From the NCBI GenBank assembly GCA_904419725.1, contig CAJFSP010000003.1:97139-158042 (forward strand): DNA of 60,904 nucleotides, written 5' to 3'. The stretch is from Candidatus Heteroclostridium caecigallinarum (GTDB taxonomy: Bacteria; Bacillota; Clostridia; Christensenellales; CAG-314). The translations under genes were made by a program, and so were the position numbers. Below are positions 54,401 through 60,904 of the stretch, one piece after another. Position 1 is the stretch's first letter. Every line of letters begins with the position of its first letter. The notes under the pieces are model-generated. The model had not been told where the DNA came from. It saw only the letters and a list, made by a program, of their open reading frames with translations, and did no database searches.

Positions 54401-55437
54401 ACGCGTATATCAATATTGTGGTTGGCAATGTGTTTAACGTTAAGTTTACGCACAACCCATATCTTTTCCAGACAAGAGATAGTTATAATCTTGAAACATT
54501 GTTTGACAGAGACATCAAAGGAGCATGGAAAGTAGCGGACAGACAGCGGATTGTCGACACGGCGAATAAAAACACGGCGAGAGTAGTCTTTATGCAAACC
54601 GAAGGTAAGGGTGAGTTATTTGACGCAACCAAAAAGCCGGCAAAAGCGAACGCCAACTTGACGCCGCTCAAAGCAAAAGGCGCGTGGCTTGACACTTCAA
54701 AATACGGCGGATATAACTCGGCAACCACGGCATATTTCATGCTTGTGCGCAGCAAAGACAAAAAGGGCAGACCGATGCTTACGCTTGAAGCATACACGCG
54801 GCTTATGGAAAAGATGTATCCCGATAACTTGGAAGCGAAAGAAAAATTCTGCCGTGAACAATGCGGCTTGATTCAGCCGGAAATACTGATTGACAAGATA
54901 AAGAAGGGTACGTTAATGAAATACAAAGGGAGTTATTTGTATTTGCGCGGAAAAACTGGCAATCAAATAACTTATGGTAATGCTTATCAAATGTTTTTAA
55001 GCAATGAAATTATGGAAATGCTAAAGCCTCTCAGCAAGTATATGCAGAACAGAAACCGTCTCAAAAATCAAATGTTGGTCCCTGATGAAAAGAAGATATG
55101 CAAAGAGAATAATATTAAAATCTACGATGCGATTGTTGCCAATATTGTGGAACATTTAAATCAAAGCATCATGCCACGTACAGTAATTCCATTTTTTAAA
55201 CAGGCGCGTACAAAATTTCAAACTTTAGAAAGTTCGGACCAGTGTGTTGTTATTATGAACATTTTACGACTAATGGATAATAAAACTCCAAGCGCAGACG
55301 TGACAAAGTTAGGCGGCACACCGAGTATGGGAACATTTAAAGCGTCTGACATACTTGATGTACAAGGTACAAAAATTATTTATCAATCGCCGACAGGCTA
55401 TTACAGAAAAGTTATTAATCTCAGTGATTTTCTATGA
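51436..55437 (+). CDS. cas9: CRISPR-associated endonuclease Cas9 (type II-A)
   Basis: A 1333-residue Cas9. RuvC-I Asp10 lies in IGLDMGTESVGWAV. The Arg-rich bridge helix is RRGFRTARRRLARVRQRINLL. RuvC-II Glu770 lies in IFIEMARGG, HNH His855 and Asn878 in DIDHIFPRSKLKDDSLDNRV and the following ENRRKK, and RuvC-III His986/Asp989 in HHAKDAYINIVVG. All nuclease residues are present. The C-terminal PAM-interacting domain ends IIYQSPTGYYRKVINLSDFL and lacks the DRKRY arginine pair of S. pyogenes Cas9, so a different PAM is expected. The ribosome site is weak (AAGG, ~13 bases upstream). It is AT-rich compared with flanking genes. It overlaps cas1 by four bases. Confidence 0.97.
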   Translation: MEKNYFIGLDMGTESVGWAVTDEDYNLLKARGHDMWGSYLFDEAQTAAGRRGFRTARRRLARVRQRINLLQSLFAEEMAKKDPLFFIRLNNSALWKEDKDGRIIGTSVLFNDDGYKDKDYFAQYPTIYHLRLALMKDQIDDIRLLYIAVHHIIKNRGNFLFEGQEFSASDTNVVKEKFHELNEFLSELRDDSDEDNFEISLEKLDGIIDALKDKQLSKTDKSRKISELFGGKKNKTVVAVAKLISGCKASVKDLFALEEDPDDIKSFSLADNDFETGVMPKLSAAVGDNADMVMTLKAVYDWSVLCAFMGEEKYISAAKVKIYDKHKADLKKLKDYVATNCPEKKALIFRRQDKVNNYAAYVGMDKGKGFGKCSKDEFYKFLKNEIKIADENILRDIDNGDFLPKQVSTDNGVLPYQLHLAELKAILANAEKYFAFLNESDGEHTVSQKIISLLTFRIPYYVGPLNSQNSRFAWAVRNPGYDRVPVTPWNFDKVIDKDASEEKFIKNMTRKCSYLIGQDVLPASSLFYTEATFLNELNNLTINGIKDAEAKKLIYGYAQEHKKITLKSCMKLLQGQGILPSDCGTEVFGGTDGDFKNSLSTYNDLAFLGDKRETHSEMCEEIITWITLISDKNRLERRIRNKYGRILSDNEIKRFKSLNYTKWGRLSAELLNGIRSEKLVDTNGEYMTVIKALRETNRNLSDLLMSKDCGFVQAIEAYNKDNVPSGKVTYKTVEELYCSPSVKRSIWRAVELVREIVKIRGYAPKKIFIEMARGGKAETPKGSRTVSRKDSILNLYKNIKDEEREWIKEIESQPDSKFSSDKLVMYYRQLGRCMYSGEPLSLEDVFNTKKCDIDHIFPRSKLKDDSLDNRVLVLIRENRRKKDVYPINTEIVSKMKPFWRELREKGLISETKYSRLIRTNELTQDELKGFINRQLVETRQSTKAAAGIFKEMLPGTEIVYAKASNADEFKAKNGIIKIRELNDLHHAKDAYINIVVGNVFNVKFTHNPYLFQTRDSYNLETLFDRDIKGAWKVADRQRIVDTANKNTARVVFMQTEGKGELFDATKKPAKANANLTPLKAKGAWLDTSKYGGYNSATTAYFMLVRSKDKKGRPMLTLEAYTRLMEKMYPDNLEAKEKFCREQCGLIQPEILIDKIKKGTLMKYKGSYLYLRGKTGNQITYGNAYQMFLSNEIMEMLKPLSKYMQNRNRLKNQMLVPDEKKICKENNIKIYDAIVANIVEHLNQSIMPRTVIPFFKQARTKFQTLESSDQCVVIMNILRLMDNKTPSADVTKLGGTPSMGTFKASDILDVQGTKIIYQSPTGYYRKVINLSDFL

Positions 55438-56297
55438 GCTGGCGTGTAGTGGTCGTTTCCGGCATGTGCAAACTCGAAAGCAAACTCGGGTATCTTGTTT
55501 GCCGTGGCGAAGAAGTCAGAAAGGTATTTTTGCAGGAGATAGATACCTTGATTATTGAGTCGACGGCGGTGTCGCTCACGGCGGCGCTGCTGTGCGAACT
55601 CATCAAAAACAAGGTAAACGTGGTGTTTTGCGACGAAAAACACAACCCGCAATCGCAGCTTGTGGCATTGTATGGCAGGCATGACGGCAGCGGATGTATA
55701 AAAAAGCAACTTTGCTGGGGCGACGGCGTAAAAAATGAGGTATGGACGGAAATAGTGCGCCTCAAAATTCAAAAACAATATGAGCATTTATTGAGCCTCG
55801 GGCTTGCCCAGGCAGATATGCTGGCAAACTATCTGCTGGAAATTAAGCAGGGGGATTGCAGCAATAGAGAGGGGCACGCGGCGAAAGTATATTTCAACGC
55901 GCTGTTCGGGGTCGCGTTCAAACGCGGCGACAGCACGTATGTCAACAACGCGCTGGATTACGGTTACGCAATATTGCTGTCGGCGTTTAACAGGGCTATA
56001 GTCGGTTTGGGTTATAATACGCAAATCGGGTTGGCGCACAAAAGCGAGTTTAACATGTTTAATTTATCTTGCGACCTAGTTGAGCCGTTCCGTGTGCTGG
56101 TTGACAGGCACGTTATCGGCAATATGGCAAAGTTCGATTCAGACTACAAACGCTATCTTTGCGACCTTCTCAACCAAACGGTTGTTATAGGAGGAGAAAA
56201 GCATACTGTGCTTGACGCCGTGGGTATATATTGCAAAAGCGTTTTCACCGCGCTGGACAGCGGTGACGCGAGCGGGATTGTCTGCTATGAGTTATAG
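55434..56297 (+). CDS. cas1: CRISPR-associated integrase Cas1
   Basis: A 287-residue Cas1. Metal-binding residues are Glu146 (NREGHAAKVYF), His202 (GLAHKSEFN) and Glu217 (CDLVEPFR), matching the type II-A pattern. With Cas2 it integrates new spacers at the leader-repeat junction. The ATG overlaps the cas9 stop (ATGA), so translation is coupled. The end overlaps cas2 by 11 bases. Confidence 0.96.
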   Translation: MSWRVVVVSGMCKLESKLGYLVCRGEEVRKVFLQEIDTLIIESTAVSLTAALLCELIKNKVNVVFCDEKHNPQSQLVALYGRHDGSGCIKKQLCWGDGVKNEVWTEIVRLKIQKQYEHLLSLGLAQADMLANYLLEIKQGDCSNREGHAAKVYFNALFGVAFKRGDSTYVNNALDYGYAILLSAFNRAIVGLGYNTQIGLAHKSEFNMFNLSCDLVEPFRVLVDRHVIGNMAKFDSDYKRYLCDLLNQTVVIGGEKHTVLDAVGIYCKSVFTALDSGDASGIVCYEL

Positions 56298-56607
56298 GTT
56301 TATGCGTGTGGTTGTGTTTTTTGATTTGCCTGTTGAGACTTCCGCGCAAAGGCGTGAATACAGAATGTTCAGGAAGTTTTTACTCCGCGGCGGATTTGTG
56401 ATGATGCAGGAATCTGTTTATTCTAAAATTGTGTTGAACGGAACCGCTGCCAGCGCCGTTATGCAAAACGTGCGCAAAAACAAGACGCCGCAAGGGCTTA
56501 TACAAATGCTGGTGGTCACCGAAAAACAGTTTGAGCGTATGGAAGTCGTGGTTGGTGACAAGCAAAAAACGGTGATTGACAGTGACGAAAGGTTGGTTGT
56601 TTTATGA
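56287..56607 (+). CDS. cas2: CRISPR-associated protein Cas2
   Basis: A 106-residue Cas2. MSYRFMRVVVFFDLPVET closely matches type II-A Cas2 starts, with Asp13 at the conserved position, followed by RREYRMFRKFLLRGGFVMMQESVYSKI. It bridges two Cas1 dimers in the integration complex. The MSYRFMR start is chosen because it matches known type II-A Cas2 proteins; a longer reading runs into cas1. The stop overlaps csn2 (ATGA). Confidence 0.95.
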   Translation: MSYRFMRVVVFFDLPVETSAQRREYRMFRKFLLRGGFVMMQESVYSKIVLNGTAASAVMQNVRKNKTPQGLIQMLVVTEKQFERMEVVVGDKQKTVIDSDERLVVL

Positions 56608-57272
56608 CATTGGCGCATAGTGATTTGACAACGGTCTTTAATATGGCCCCCGGTTGTGTGAATGTTTTGGTTGTTGAACCGGAGGACATGTTTTTTTGTT
56701 ACGCATGTCAATTGTTATCGCAGGCGGAGAATGGTGTTGGAGAATTTTGTCTGGCGGAAGGCGATAAAATATTAAATTTCGCCAAACAGGCCGTCGTCAT
56801 CAGCGATTATTTCGGGTTGAGACAAAACGACAAAAAATTTTTGACTAAACTTTATCAGCGGCTGGCTGACACGGCGGAAGCGGAAATGCCTCACGAAGCC
56901 GATGAAGTGAAATCATGCGTCTTCGGATTTTTGGATAAATTAAACGCGCGGTCTGATTGCGCGTTGCAGTATGATTGCGACGCGCCGCTATTGAGTGTGT
57001 TTAAGGCCTTTGGAGTGACGTTGGCGCGCGACAACTCGCTACTTGACGACATTTTGGCATATATGAAAGCCGCTTTAATACTGCTAAACGTCAGATGTTT
57101 TTTCTTTATAGGATTAAAAACGGTGCTCACAAGCAGCCAGATTGAACTGTTTTATCGTGAGGCGGAACTGCTGCAAATAAACGTGTTTTTGGTTGAAAAC
57201 GTTATGAAAGAAAAACTGCAACGCGAGTGCGTGCTGGTTATAGACCGCGATTTGTGTGAAATTATTGTTTGA
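56604..57272 (+). CDS. csn2: CRISPR-associated protein Csn2
   Basis: A 222-residue Csn2, the subtype II-A marker. It has a head/leg layout of alternating strands and long helices, with CVFGFLDKLNARSDCALQYD and LNVRCFFFIGLKTVLTSSQIELFYREAELLQINVFLVE typical of the family. Csn2 forms a tetrameric ring on DNA ends and takes part in spacer acquisition with Cas1, Cas2 and Cas9. Translation is coupled to cas2. The array leader begins right after it. Confidence 0.9.
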   Translation: MTLAHSDLTTVFNMAPGCVNVLVVEPEDMFFCYACQLLSQAENGVGEFCLAEGDKILNFAKQAVVISDYFGLRQNDKKFLTKLYQRLADTAEAEMPHEADEVKSCVFGFLDKLNARSDCALQYDCDAPLLSVFKAFGVTLARDNSLLDDILAYMKAALILLNVRCFFFIGLKTVLTSSQIELFYREAELLQINVFLVENVMKEKLQRECVLVIDRDLCEIIV

Positions 57273-57369
57273 GAGGTATTTTTATGTTATATTGTATTTA
57301 ACCATATTTCAGTTTGGCGTTATCGTTTGGAATTTCTGTGTGTGGTGCGCAAAAATACTCAAATTTGAG
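57265..57369 (+). promoter_or_regulatory. CRISPR leader with pre-crRNA promoter
   Basis: TTGTTT (57265-57270) and TATATT (57288-57293) are spaced 17 bases and overlap the csn2 stop; transcription would start near 57300. The leader ends ATTTGAG directly against repeat 1, the known leader-anchoring sequence of one type II-A group. Its last 12 bases, CTCAAATTTGAG, are a perfect palindrome. Confidence 0.8.
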
Positions 57370-59055
57370 GTTTGAGTATGGTGTAATTCTAAACGGTAGT
57401 TAGACTTTATGGACTTGGTGGCGACATGGTGTTGAGTTTGAGTATGGTGTAATTCTAAACGGTAGTTAGACTAACCGAACGGAAAGCGGCATAAAGGAAA
57501 GGTTTGAGTATGGTGTAATTCTAAACGGTAGTTAGACTGGTACAACGTACGCTTTACAAGTTCCTAAGTTTGAGTATGGTGTAATTCTAAACGGTAGTTA
57601 GACAATTTTGCTGCCACATCTGCTGTTGCCGTTGTTTGAGTATGGTGTAATTCTAAACGGTAGTTAGACAATCAAGGGTATTTATACCGGCGTTGACGCG
57701 TTTGAGTATGGTGTAATTCTAAACGGTAGTTAGACGTCGCCCTGTTTGATGTCCTTATAGGTCAAGTTTGAGTATGGTGTAATTCTAAACGGTAGTTAGA
57801 CCCCCGTCGGTTGTAATAACGCCGCAAACTAGTTTGAGTATGGTGTAATTCTAAACGGTAGTTAGACCAAGCGGCGTTTCAACCAGCATTTCATCAAGTT
57901 TGAGTATGGTGTAATTCTAAACGGTAGTTAGACCCGCCGTCCAGCCGTTGCCTAGCCCTTTATGTTTGAGTATGGTGTAATTCTAAACGGTAGTTAGACC
58001 AACTCTGATAGATAATCTTCATCGGAACAGTTTGAGTATGGTGTAATTCTAAACGGTAGTTAGACTTGTAAATCTGATCAATGCTCATATCGTCCGTTTG
58101 AGTATGGTGTAATTCTAAACGGTAGTTAGACTTTAAGCGTACGGCGTTGAAAGTGCACAAAGTTTGAGTATGGTGTAATTCTAAACGGTAGTTAGACACC
58201 GCAGTCAGCGGAGGCACAATAACTTGCGTTTGAGTATGGTGTAATTCTAAACGGTAGTTAGACATGTGGATGCGTTCCGAGCGTATGGACTATGTTTGAG
58301 TATGGTGTAATTCTAAACGGTAGTTAGACTTATAAGTGAGGTGTAAAAAAATGTTACAAGTTTGAGTATGGTGTAATTCTAAACGGTAGTTAGACTCGAT
58401 ATCGCTCATTAACCTTTGGTTCGCGGTTTGAGTATGGTGTAATTCTAAACGGTAGTTAGACCAAATCGTTACAAGCCCTTATCGTAAGGGTGTTTGAGTA
58501 TGGTGTAATTCTAAACGGTAGTTAGACCGCGGGGTGTTCAGCCAGGTAATTTATGTAGTTTGAGTATGGTGTAATTCTAAACGGTAGTTAGACACTTGAT
58601 ATATATGTGCCAGGTGACACTGGGTTTGAGTATGGTGTAATTCTAAACGGTAGTTAGACCTTGGGATGATGAAAAACGCAGGCGACTTAGTTTGAGTATG
58701 GTGTAATTCTAAACGGTAGTTAGACTGTGGAACAAAAATTCCGCATTTAATGCACGTTTGAGTATGGTGTAATTCTAAACGGTAGTTAGACTGCGAATAT
58801 ATGATACATAAGCCAAAGCCAGTTTGAGTATGGTGTAATTCTAAACGGTAGTTAGACAAATGGTTTCGCGTGGTCAGATACCTATTCGTTTGAGTATGGT
58901 GTAATTCTAAACGGTAGTTAGACTAGGCTATCATTGTAAATGGCTTCGATGTCGTTTGAGTATGGTGTAATTCTAAACGGTAGTTAGACCACTGTCAAAA
59001 TCGCCGAGATAATAAAGTTGTTTGAGTATGGTGTAATTCTAAAGCGCATTTAGCC
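57370..59055 (+). CRISPR. CRISPR array, 26 repeats and 25 spacers
   Basis: A 36-bp repeat (starts GTTTGAGTATGG, ends GGTAGTTAGAC) recurs every 66 bases from 57370 to 59020, with every spacer 30 nt long. Twenty-five copies appear identical. The last (59020-59055) matches only over its first 24 bases and then diverges, marking the leader-distal end. Transcription is rightward, as shown by the leader next to csn2 and the complementary tracrRNA. ORFs read from the opposite strand here are only translated repeats. Confidence 0.99.
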
Positions 59056-59255
59056 TAAATCGACACGATATATATGGGCTAGAGGTGATACAAGGCACAA
59101 TATTTTGTATAAAATAATCAGGGAATAAAATATCGTTTAAGGCACGCAATAGCCCTTCTGCGGCTTGAAATGTATTCGGACGATAAAAGAATCGTCCATG
59201 GCGCGGAAAGCCAAATAGCGGTGTTCAGCGGCTTTCTTTCAAAACGGCGGCACAT
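59056..59255. other. AT-rich tail of the array without recognisable gene
   Basis: No coding sequence was recognised. It contains AT-rich stretches and a small perfect hairpin, GGACGAT-aaaaga-ATCGTCC, at 59178-59197. No further repeat copies are seen. It may mark the junction between the CRISPR block and the next element. Confidence 0.5.
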
Positions 59256-59293
59256 AAAAATAGGCAGGCATTAGATTATGGTGCCTGCCTTTA
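59256..59293 (-). terminator. Terminator of the sigma-like regulator gene
   Basis: AGGCAGGCA and TGCCTGCCT pair; on the minus strand ATTTTTA follows. Confidence 0.8.
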
Positions 59294-59318
59294 AGTTTGT
59301 ATGAAATTCAATGTCATA

Positions 59319-59990
59319 TTAAAGCGCGCCGTAAAGACTGTAATATCTTTGGCGGATACTTGCCTTACGGGAATTTATCTTGCCTCTTCCGATGCCGAGT
59401 TCGGCGCAGACTTCGGATTGCACCATGCCATTCATGTAGCAGTTCAGAATGGCGAGTTCCAAAGCAGATAACTGTAACGCCTCGGCAAGCTCATCGTATT
59501 TCGTGTAATCTGTTTGTTCATGTTCAAAGCAGTTCACGGGATCCATCGGCAGCGCTTTATAATCCGTAAAATCAATGGACTCAACGACCGTTCCTCGCCT
59601 GTCCGGTCTGTTACGAAGAAGATTGATGAAGCGGTCTACTTCACGATAGCAAGCAAGTTTGATAGAGATTTCTTTTCCTTTGCGGTCTTTGCCGTAAATT
59701 TCAGATGCCTTTCTACCTATAAATTGATACAGAAAGCAGATAGCAGTCTGCACTACGTCATAGCCGTCCGATACGATATAGTCTATTTCTCCCATATGGT
59801 GCAGGTCTTTGATGAGGCCGATATACAGCCTGTCTGCGATTTCCATATCAAACTTTTTTACGGTGCGTAAAGCCTGCAATGCGATCATTTCTCCCATGAG
59901 CTTGACGTTCTCATTTGAGATAGACTCTGCGAACAAATCGCCTTCGTTGCGATACTTTCCGTTTGAGAACTTGGTTACCAACATTTCCAT
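59319..59990 (-). CDS. Sigma-70 region 4-like HTH regulator, mobile-element type
   Basis: A 223-residue protein. The C-terminal ~55 residues (LSALELAILNCYMNGMVQSEVCAELGIGRGKINSRKASI) look like a sigma region 4/LuxR-type HTH. The N-terminal ~150 residues are helical and unlike core sigma regions. Similar proteins are common as regulators in conjugative or mobilisable elements of Clostridia, but that is recollection rather than a search. CGGAGGTG precedes the ATG and a terminator follows. Its role here is unknown. Confidence 0.6.
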   Translation of the reverse strand: MEMLVTKFSNGKYRNEGDLFAESISNENVKLMGEMIALQALRTVKKFDMEIADRLYIGLIKDLHHMGEIDYIVSDGYDVVQTAICFLYQFIGRKASEIYGKDRKGKEISIKLACYREVDRFINLLRNRPDRRGTVVESIDFTDYKALPMDPVNCFEHEQTDYTKYDELAEALQLSALELAILNCYMNGMVQSEVCAELGIGRGKINSRKASIRQRYYSLYGAL

Positions 59991-60073
59991 TTTGAGTTAC
60001 ACCTCCGAATTGTATTTGCCTTTTTCGGGCAACAGGCGGAGGTGCATAGGACGGTGAAAAGAAAGCAAATTCT

Positions 60074-60292
60074 TTGTCGGTCGGCGGAAGTCAACGGAAC
60101 AAAGACAAAATCGTTGCGTTAAAGGCTCGCAGAACGGCTTATATGCGAAAAAAGAGCCGGGCAAAGGAACTTACCTTACCGGACTCTCGAATGGTTTCTA
60201 TGGGTGTTTTAAGCGACGATTTTGCGGCCGTTGACTTGCGCGAGGACTATGCTAACCTAAGCCTGCCGAAAGAGGCAAAATTCAAGAGGTAA
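60074..60292 (+). CDS. Possible small basic ORF
   Basis: A 72-residue reading frame starting at TTG, or 49 residues from the ATG at 60143. Its N-terminal half is basic (VALKARRTAYMRKKSRAKEL). No ribosome site fits either start and no family was recognised. Listed as a weak candidate only. Confidence 0.2.
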   Translation: MSVGGSQRNKDKIVALKARRTAYMRKKSRAKELTLPDSRMVSMGVLSDDFAAVDLREDYANLSLPKEAKFKR

Positions 60293-60422
60293 ACGGAACG
60301 GCAAAACCAATGAAGAGAAAGGATCGCACAGCGGAAAAGCGGCAGCCGATCCCCAAGCGGTTCAGCGGGGACGGCTCCGCGCCGCCGCGCCTTTCGGTTT
60401 GGTTTTCCGCGTTGTTTGTTTT

Positions 60423-60492
60423 CGTGGCGTGTGCTTGTCGCGGCGGCGCATCAGCGCCGTCGCTCTCGTATCAAAGACAAGCACACGCCACG
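60423..60492. repeat. 70-nt nested inverted repeat
   Basis: GTGGCGTGTGCTTGTC (60424-60439) pairs perfectly with GACAAGCACACGCCAC (60476-60491), extended by one C-G pair. Inside, GCGGCGGCGC-ATCA-GCGCCGTCGC forms a second hairpin. There is no adjacent T-run, so it is not a standard terminator. It lies in a stretch with no convincing gene. Confidence 0.8.
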
Positions 60493-60618
60493 GTTGCTAA
60501 AGTGCATAAACAACTACAAATCAAATTGAGAGCGCAGGAAAATGGGACATATATTATATTCGAAATCGCTGACAAATTGTTGAAATTTAAGTGCATACAG
60601 CGAAATCTAAGGTTTAAT

Positions 60619-60651
60619 AAGGGAGTAACAGCAAAAGTTATTCCCTTTTTT
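60619..60651 (+). terminator. Terminator upstream of tetR
   Basis: AAGGGAGTAAC pairs with GTTATTCCCTT (one G-U), followed by a T-run. The transcript it ends is not identified. Confidence 0.8.
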
Positions 60652-60691
60652 ACTTATTAGAAAAAATTTTTTGATTACCGCCGCAAAACTC

Positions 60692-60750
60692 TTGACAGGG
60701 GAGCGGCATATGATTATAATGATAATTGAATTATCGGTAATCAGATTATC
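60692..60750 (+). promoter_or_regulatory. tetR promoter with two tandem operators
   Basis: TTGACA (60692-60697) and TATAAT (60715-60720) are exact consensus with 17-base spacing. Two 15-base dyads follow directly: GATAAT-TGA-ATTATC (60721-60735, perfect) and GGTAAT-CAG-ATTATC (60736-60750, one mismatch). This suggests autorepression by the TetR product. Confidence 0.82.
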
Positions 60751-60763
60751 GTAGGAGGCAGAC

Positions 60764-60904
60764 ATGTCGGTTGCGGACAGAAGTATCGACCCGCGCATCA
60801 TGGAGAGCGCGAAAGGGGAGTTTCTGCAAAAGGGATTTTTAGATGCGTCCTTGCAGGAGATCTGTAAAAACGCGGGCGTGACCACGGGTGCGCTGTACAA
60901 GCGG
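60764..60904 (+). CDS. TetR-family regulator, N-terminal part
   Basis: The first 47 codons of a gene cut by the right edge. IMESAKGEFLQKGFLDASLQEICKNAGVTTGALYKR is a typical TetR N-terminal HTH. AGGAGG lies five bases before the ATG, and tandem dyads follow its consensus promoter. The ligand-binding domain is outside the window, so the inducer and target genes are unknown. Confidence 0.88.
   Translation, partial: MSVADRSIDPRIMESAKGEFLQKGFLDASLQEICKNAGVTTGALYKR

Noticed and set aside
51436..57272. Assignment to subtype II-B or II-C
   Set aside because: A clear csn2 is present and no cas4 is found, so II-A is the right subtype.
57960..58859. Minus-strand ORFs of about 100 residues with repeated SNYRLELHHTQT
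   Set aside because: They are only translations of the CRISPR repeats, whose 66-base period is a multiple of three. There is no start signal or protein family.
60310..60660. 116-residue plus-strand ORF
   Set aside because: It runs through the 70-nt nested inverted repeat and a terminator, has no ribosome site, and its composition changes along the frame.

Overview
The window looks like chromosome of an endospore-forming, anaerobic member of the Bacillota (Clostridia-like), probably an uncultured gut-type lineage. The evidence is Firmicutes gene order (rplU-prp-rpmA; yqfC-yqfD-phoH-pgpH-ybeY-era-yqzL-recO; dgt-dnaG-rpoD-trmK; yabP-yabQ-divIC), several sporulation genes (yqfC, yqfD, yabP, yabQ, spoIIID), a ferredoxin-dependent 2-oxoacid oxidoreductase, pyruvate phosphate dikinase and T-box leaders. 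Most of the window is fairly GC-rich and densely packed, with short overlaps between genes and clear intrinsic terminators.

Layout. 1-5.3 kb: end of the bL21/Prp/bL27 cluster, an OGG-type DNA glycosylase, a NYN-domain protein and a four-subunit 2-oxoacid:ferredoxin oxidoreductase. 5.5-11.5 kb: sporulation and RNA-maturation cluster yqfC to recO. 11.6-14.3 kb: ppdK. 14.4-19.3 kb: a DUF3781-SnoaL fusion, a zinc/cadmium island (ArsR sensor, HMA protein, P1B ATPase) and a MerR/aldo-keto reductase pair. 19.3-24.8 kb: dgt, dnaG, rpoD, trmK and a zinc-ribbon protein. 24.8-31.1 kb: asd, a membrane protein, a methyltransferase, hslO, a TPR protein and a YkvI-type transporter. 31.1-33.8 kb: a minus-strand NitT/TauT-type ABC importer. 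33.9-36.4 kb: an unusual three-gene operon, a Cys-rich protein plus two divergent PLP fold-type II proteins, behind an attenuator-like hairpin. 36.4-45.1 kb: T-box-controlled valS, degV, DUF1294, an RluA-type synthase, csoR, serS and cysS. 45.1-48.2 kb: yabP/yabQ/divIC, a second YkvI-type transporter behind its own T-box, and spoIIID. 48.2-51.2 kb: copper ATPase copA with a CsoR-like operator and an internally initiated copZ.

51.2-59.1 kb is a complete type II-A CRISPR-Cas system: tracrRNA on the minus strand, then cas9 (1333 aa), cas1, cas2 and csn2, and an array of 26 repeats and 25 spacers. All spacers are 30 nt. The block is visibly more AT-rich than its surroundings. The tracrRNA has its own consensus promoter. 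The best cas9 promoter lies on the far side of tracrRNA, so the cas9 leader would be antisense to it. The array leader ends in ATTTGAG and forms an inverted repeat with repeat 1.

59.1-60.9 kb looks like the edge of a mobile or accessory element: a sigma-70-region-4-like regulator, a 70-nt nested inverted repeat and a truncated TetR gene with tandem operators.

How the genes work together: metal homeostasis is split between a Zn/Cd module, with its ArsR sensor beside it, and a Cu module whose likely sensor, csoR, lies 6.5 kb away. tRNA charging controls valS and probably an amino-acid transporter. The CRISPR block provides adaptive immunity. The most unusual points are the in-frame copA-copZ fusion with a working-looking internal start, the Cys-rich/PLP-pair operon, the T-box on a YkvI-type transporter, and the antisense layout of tracrRNA and the cas9 leader. 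All calls come from reading the sequence; no database search was run.
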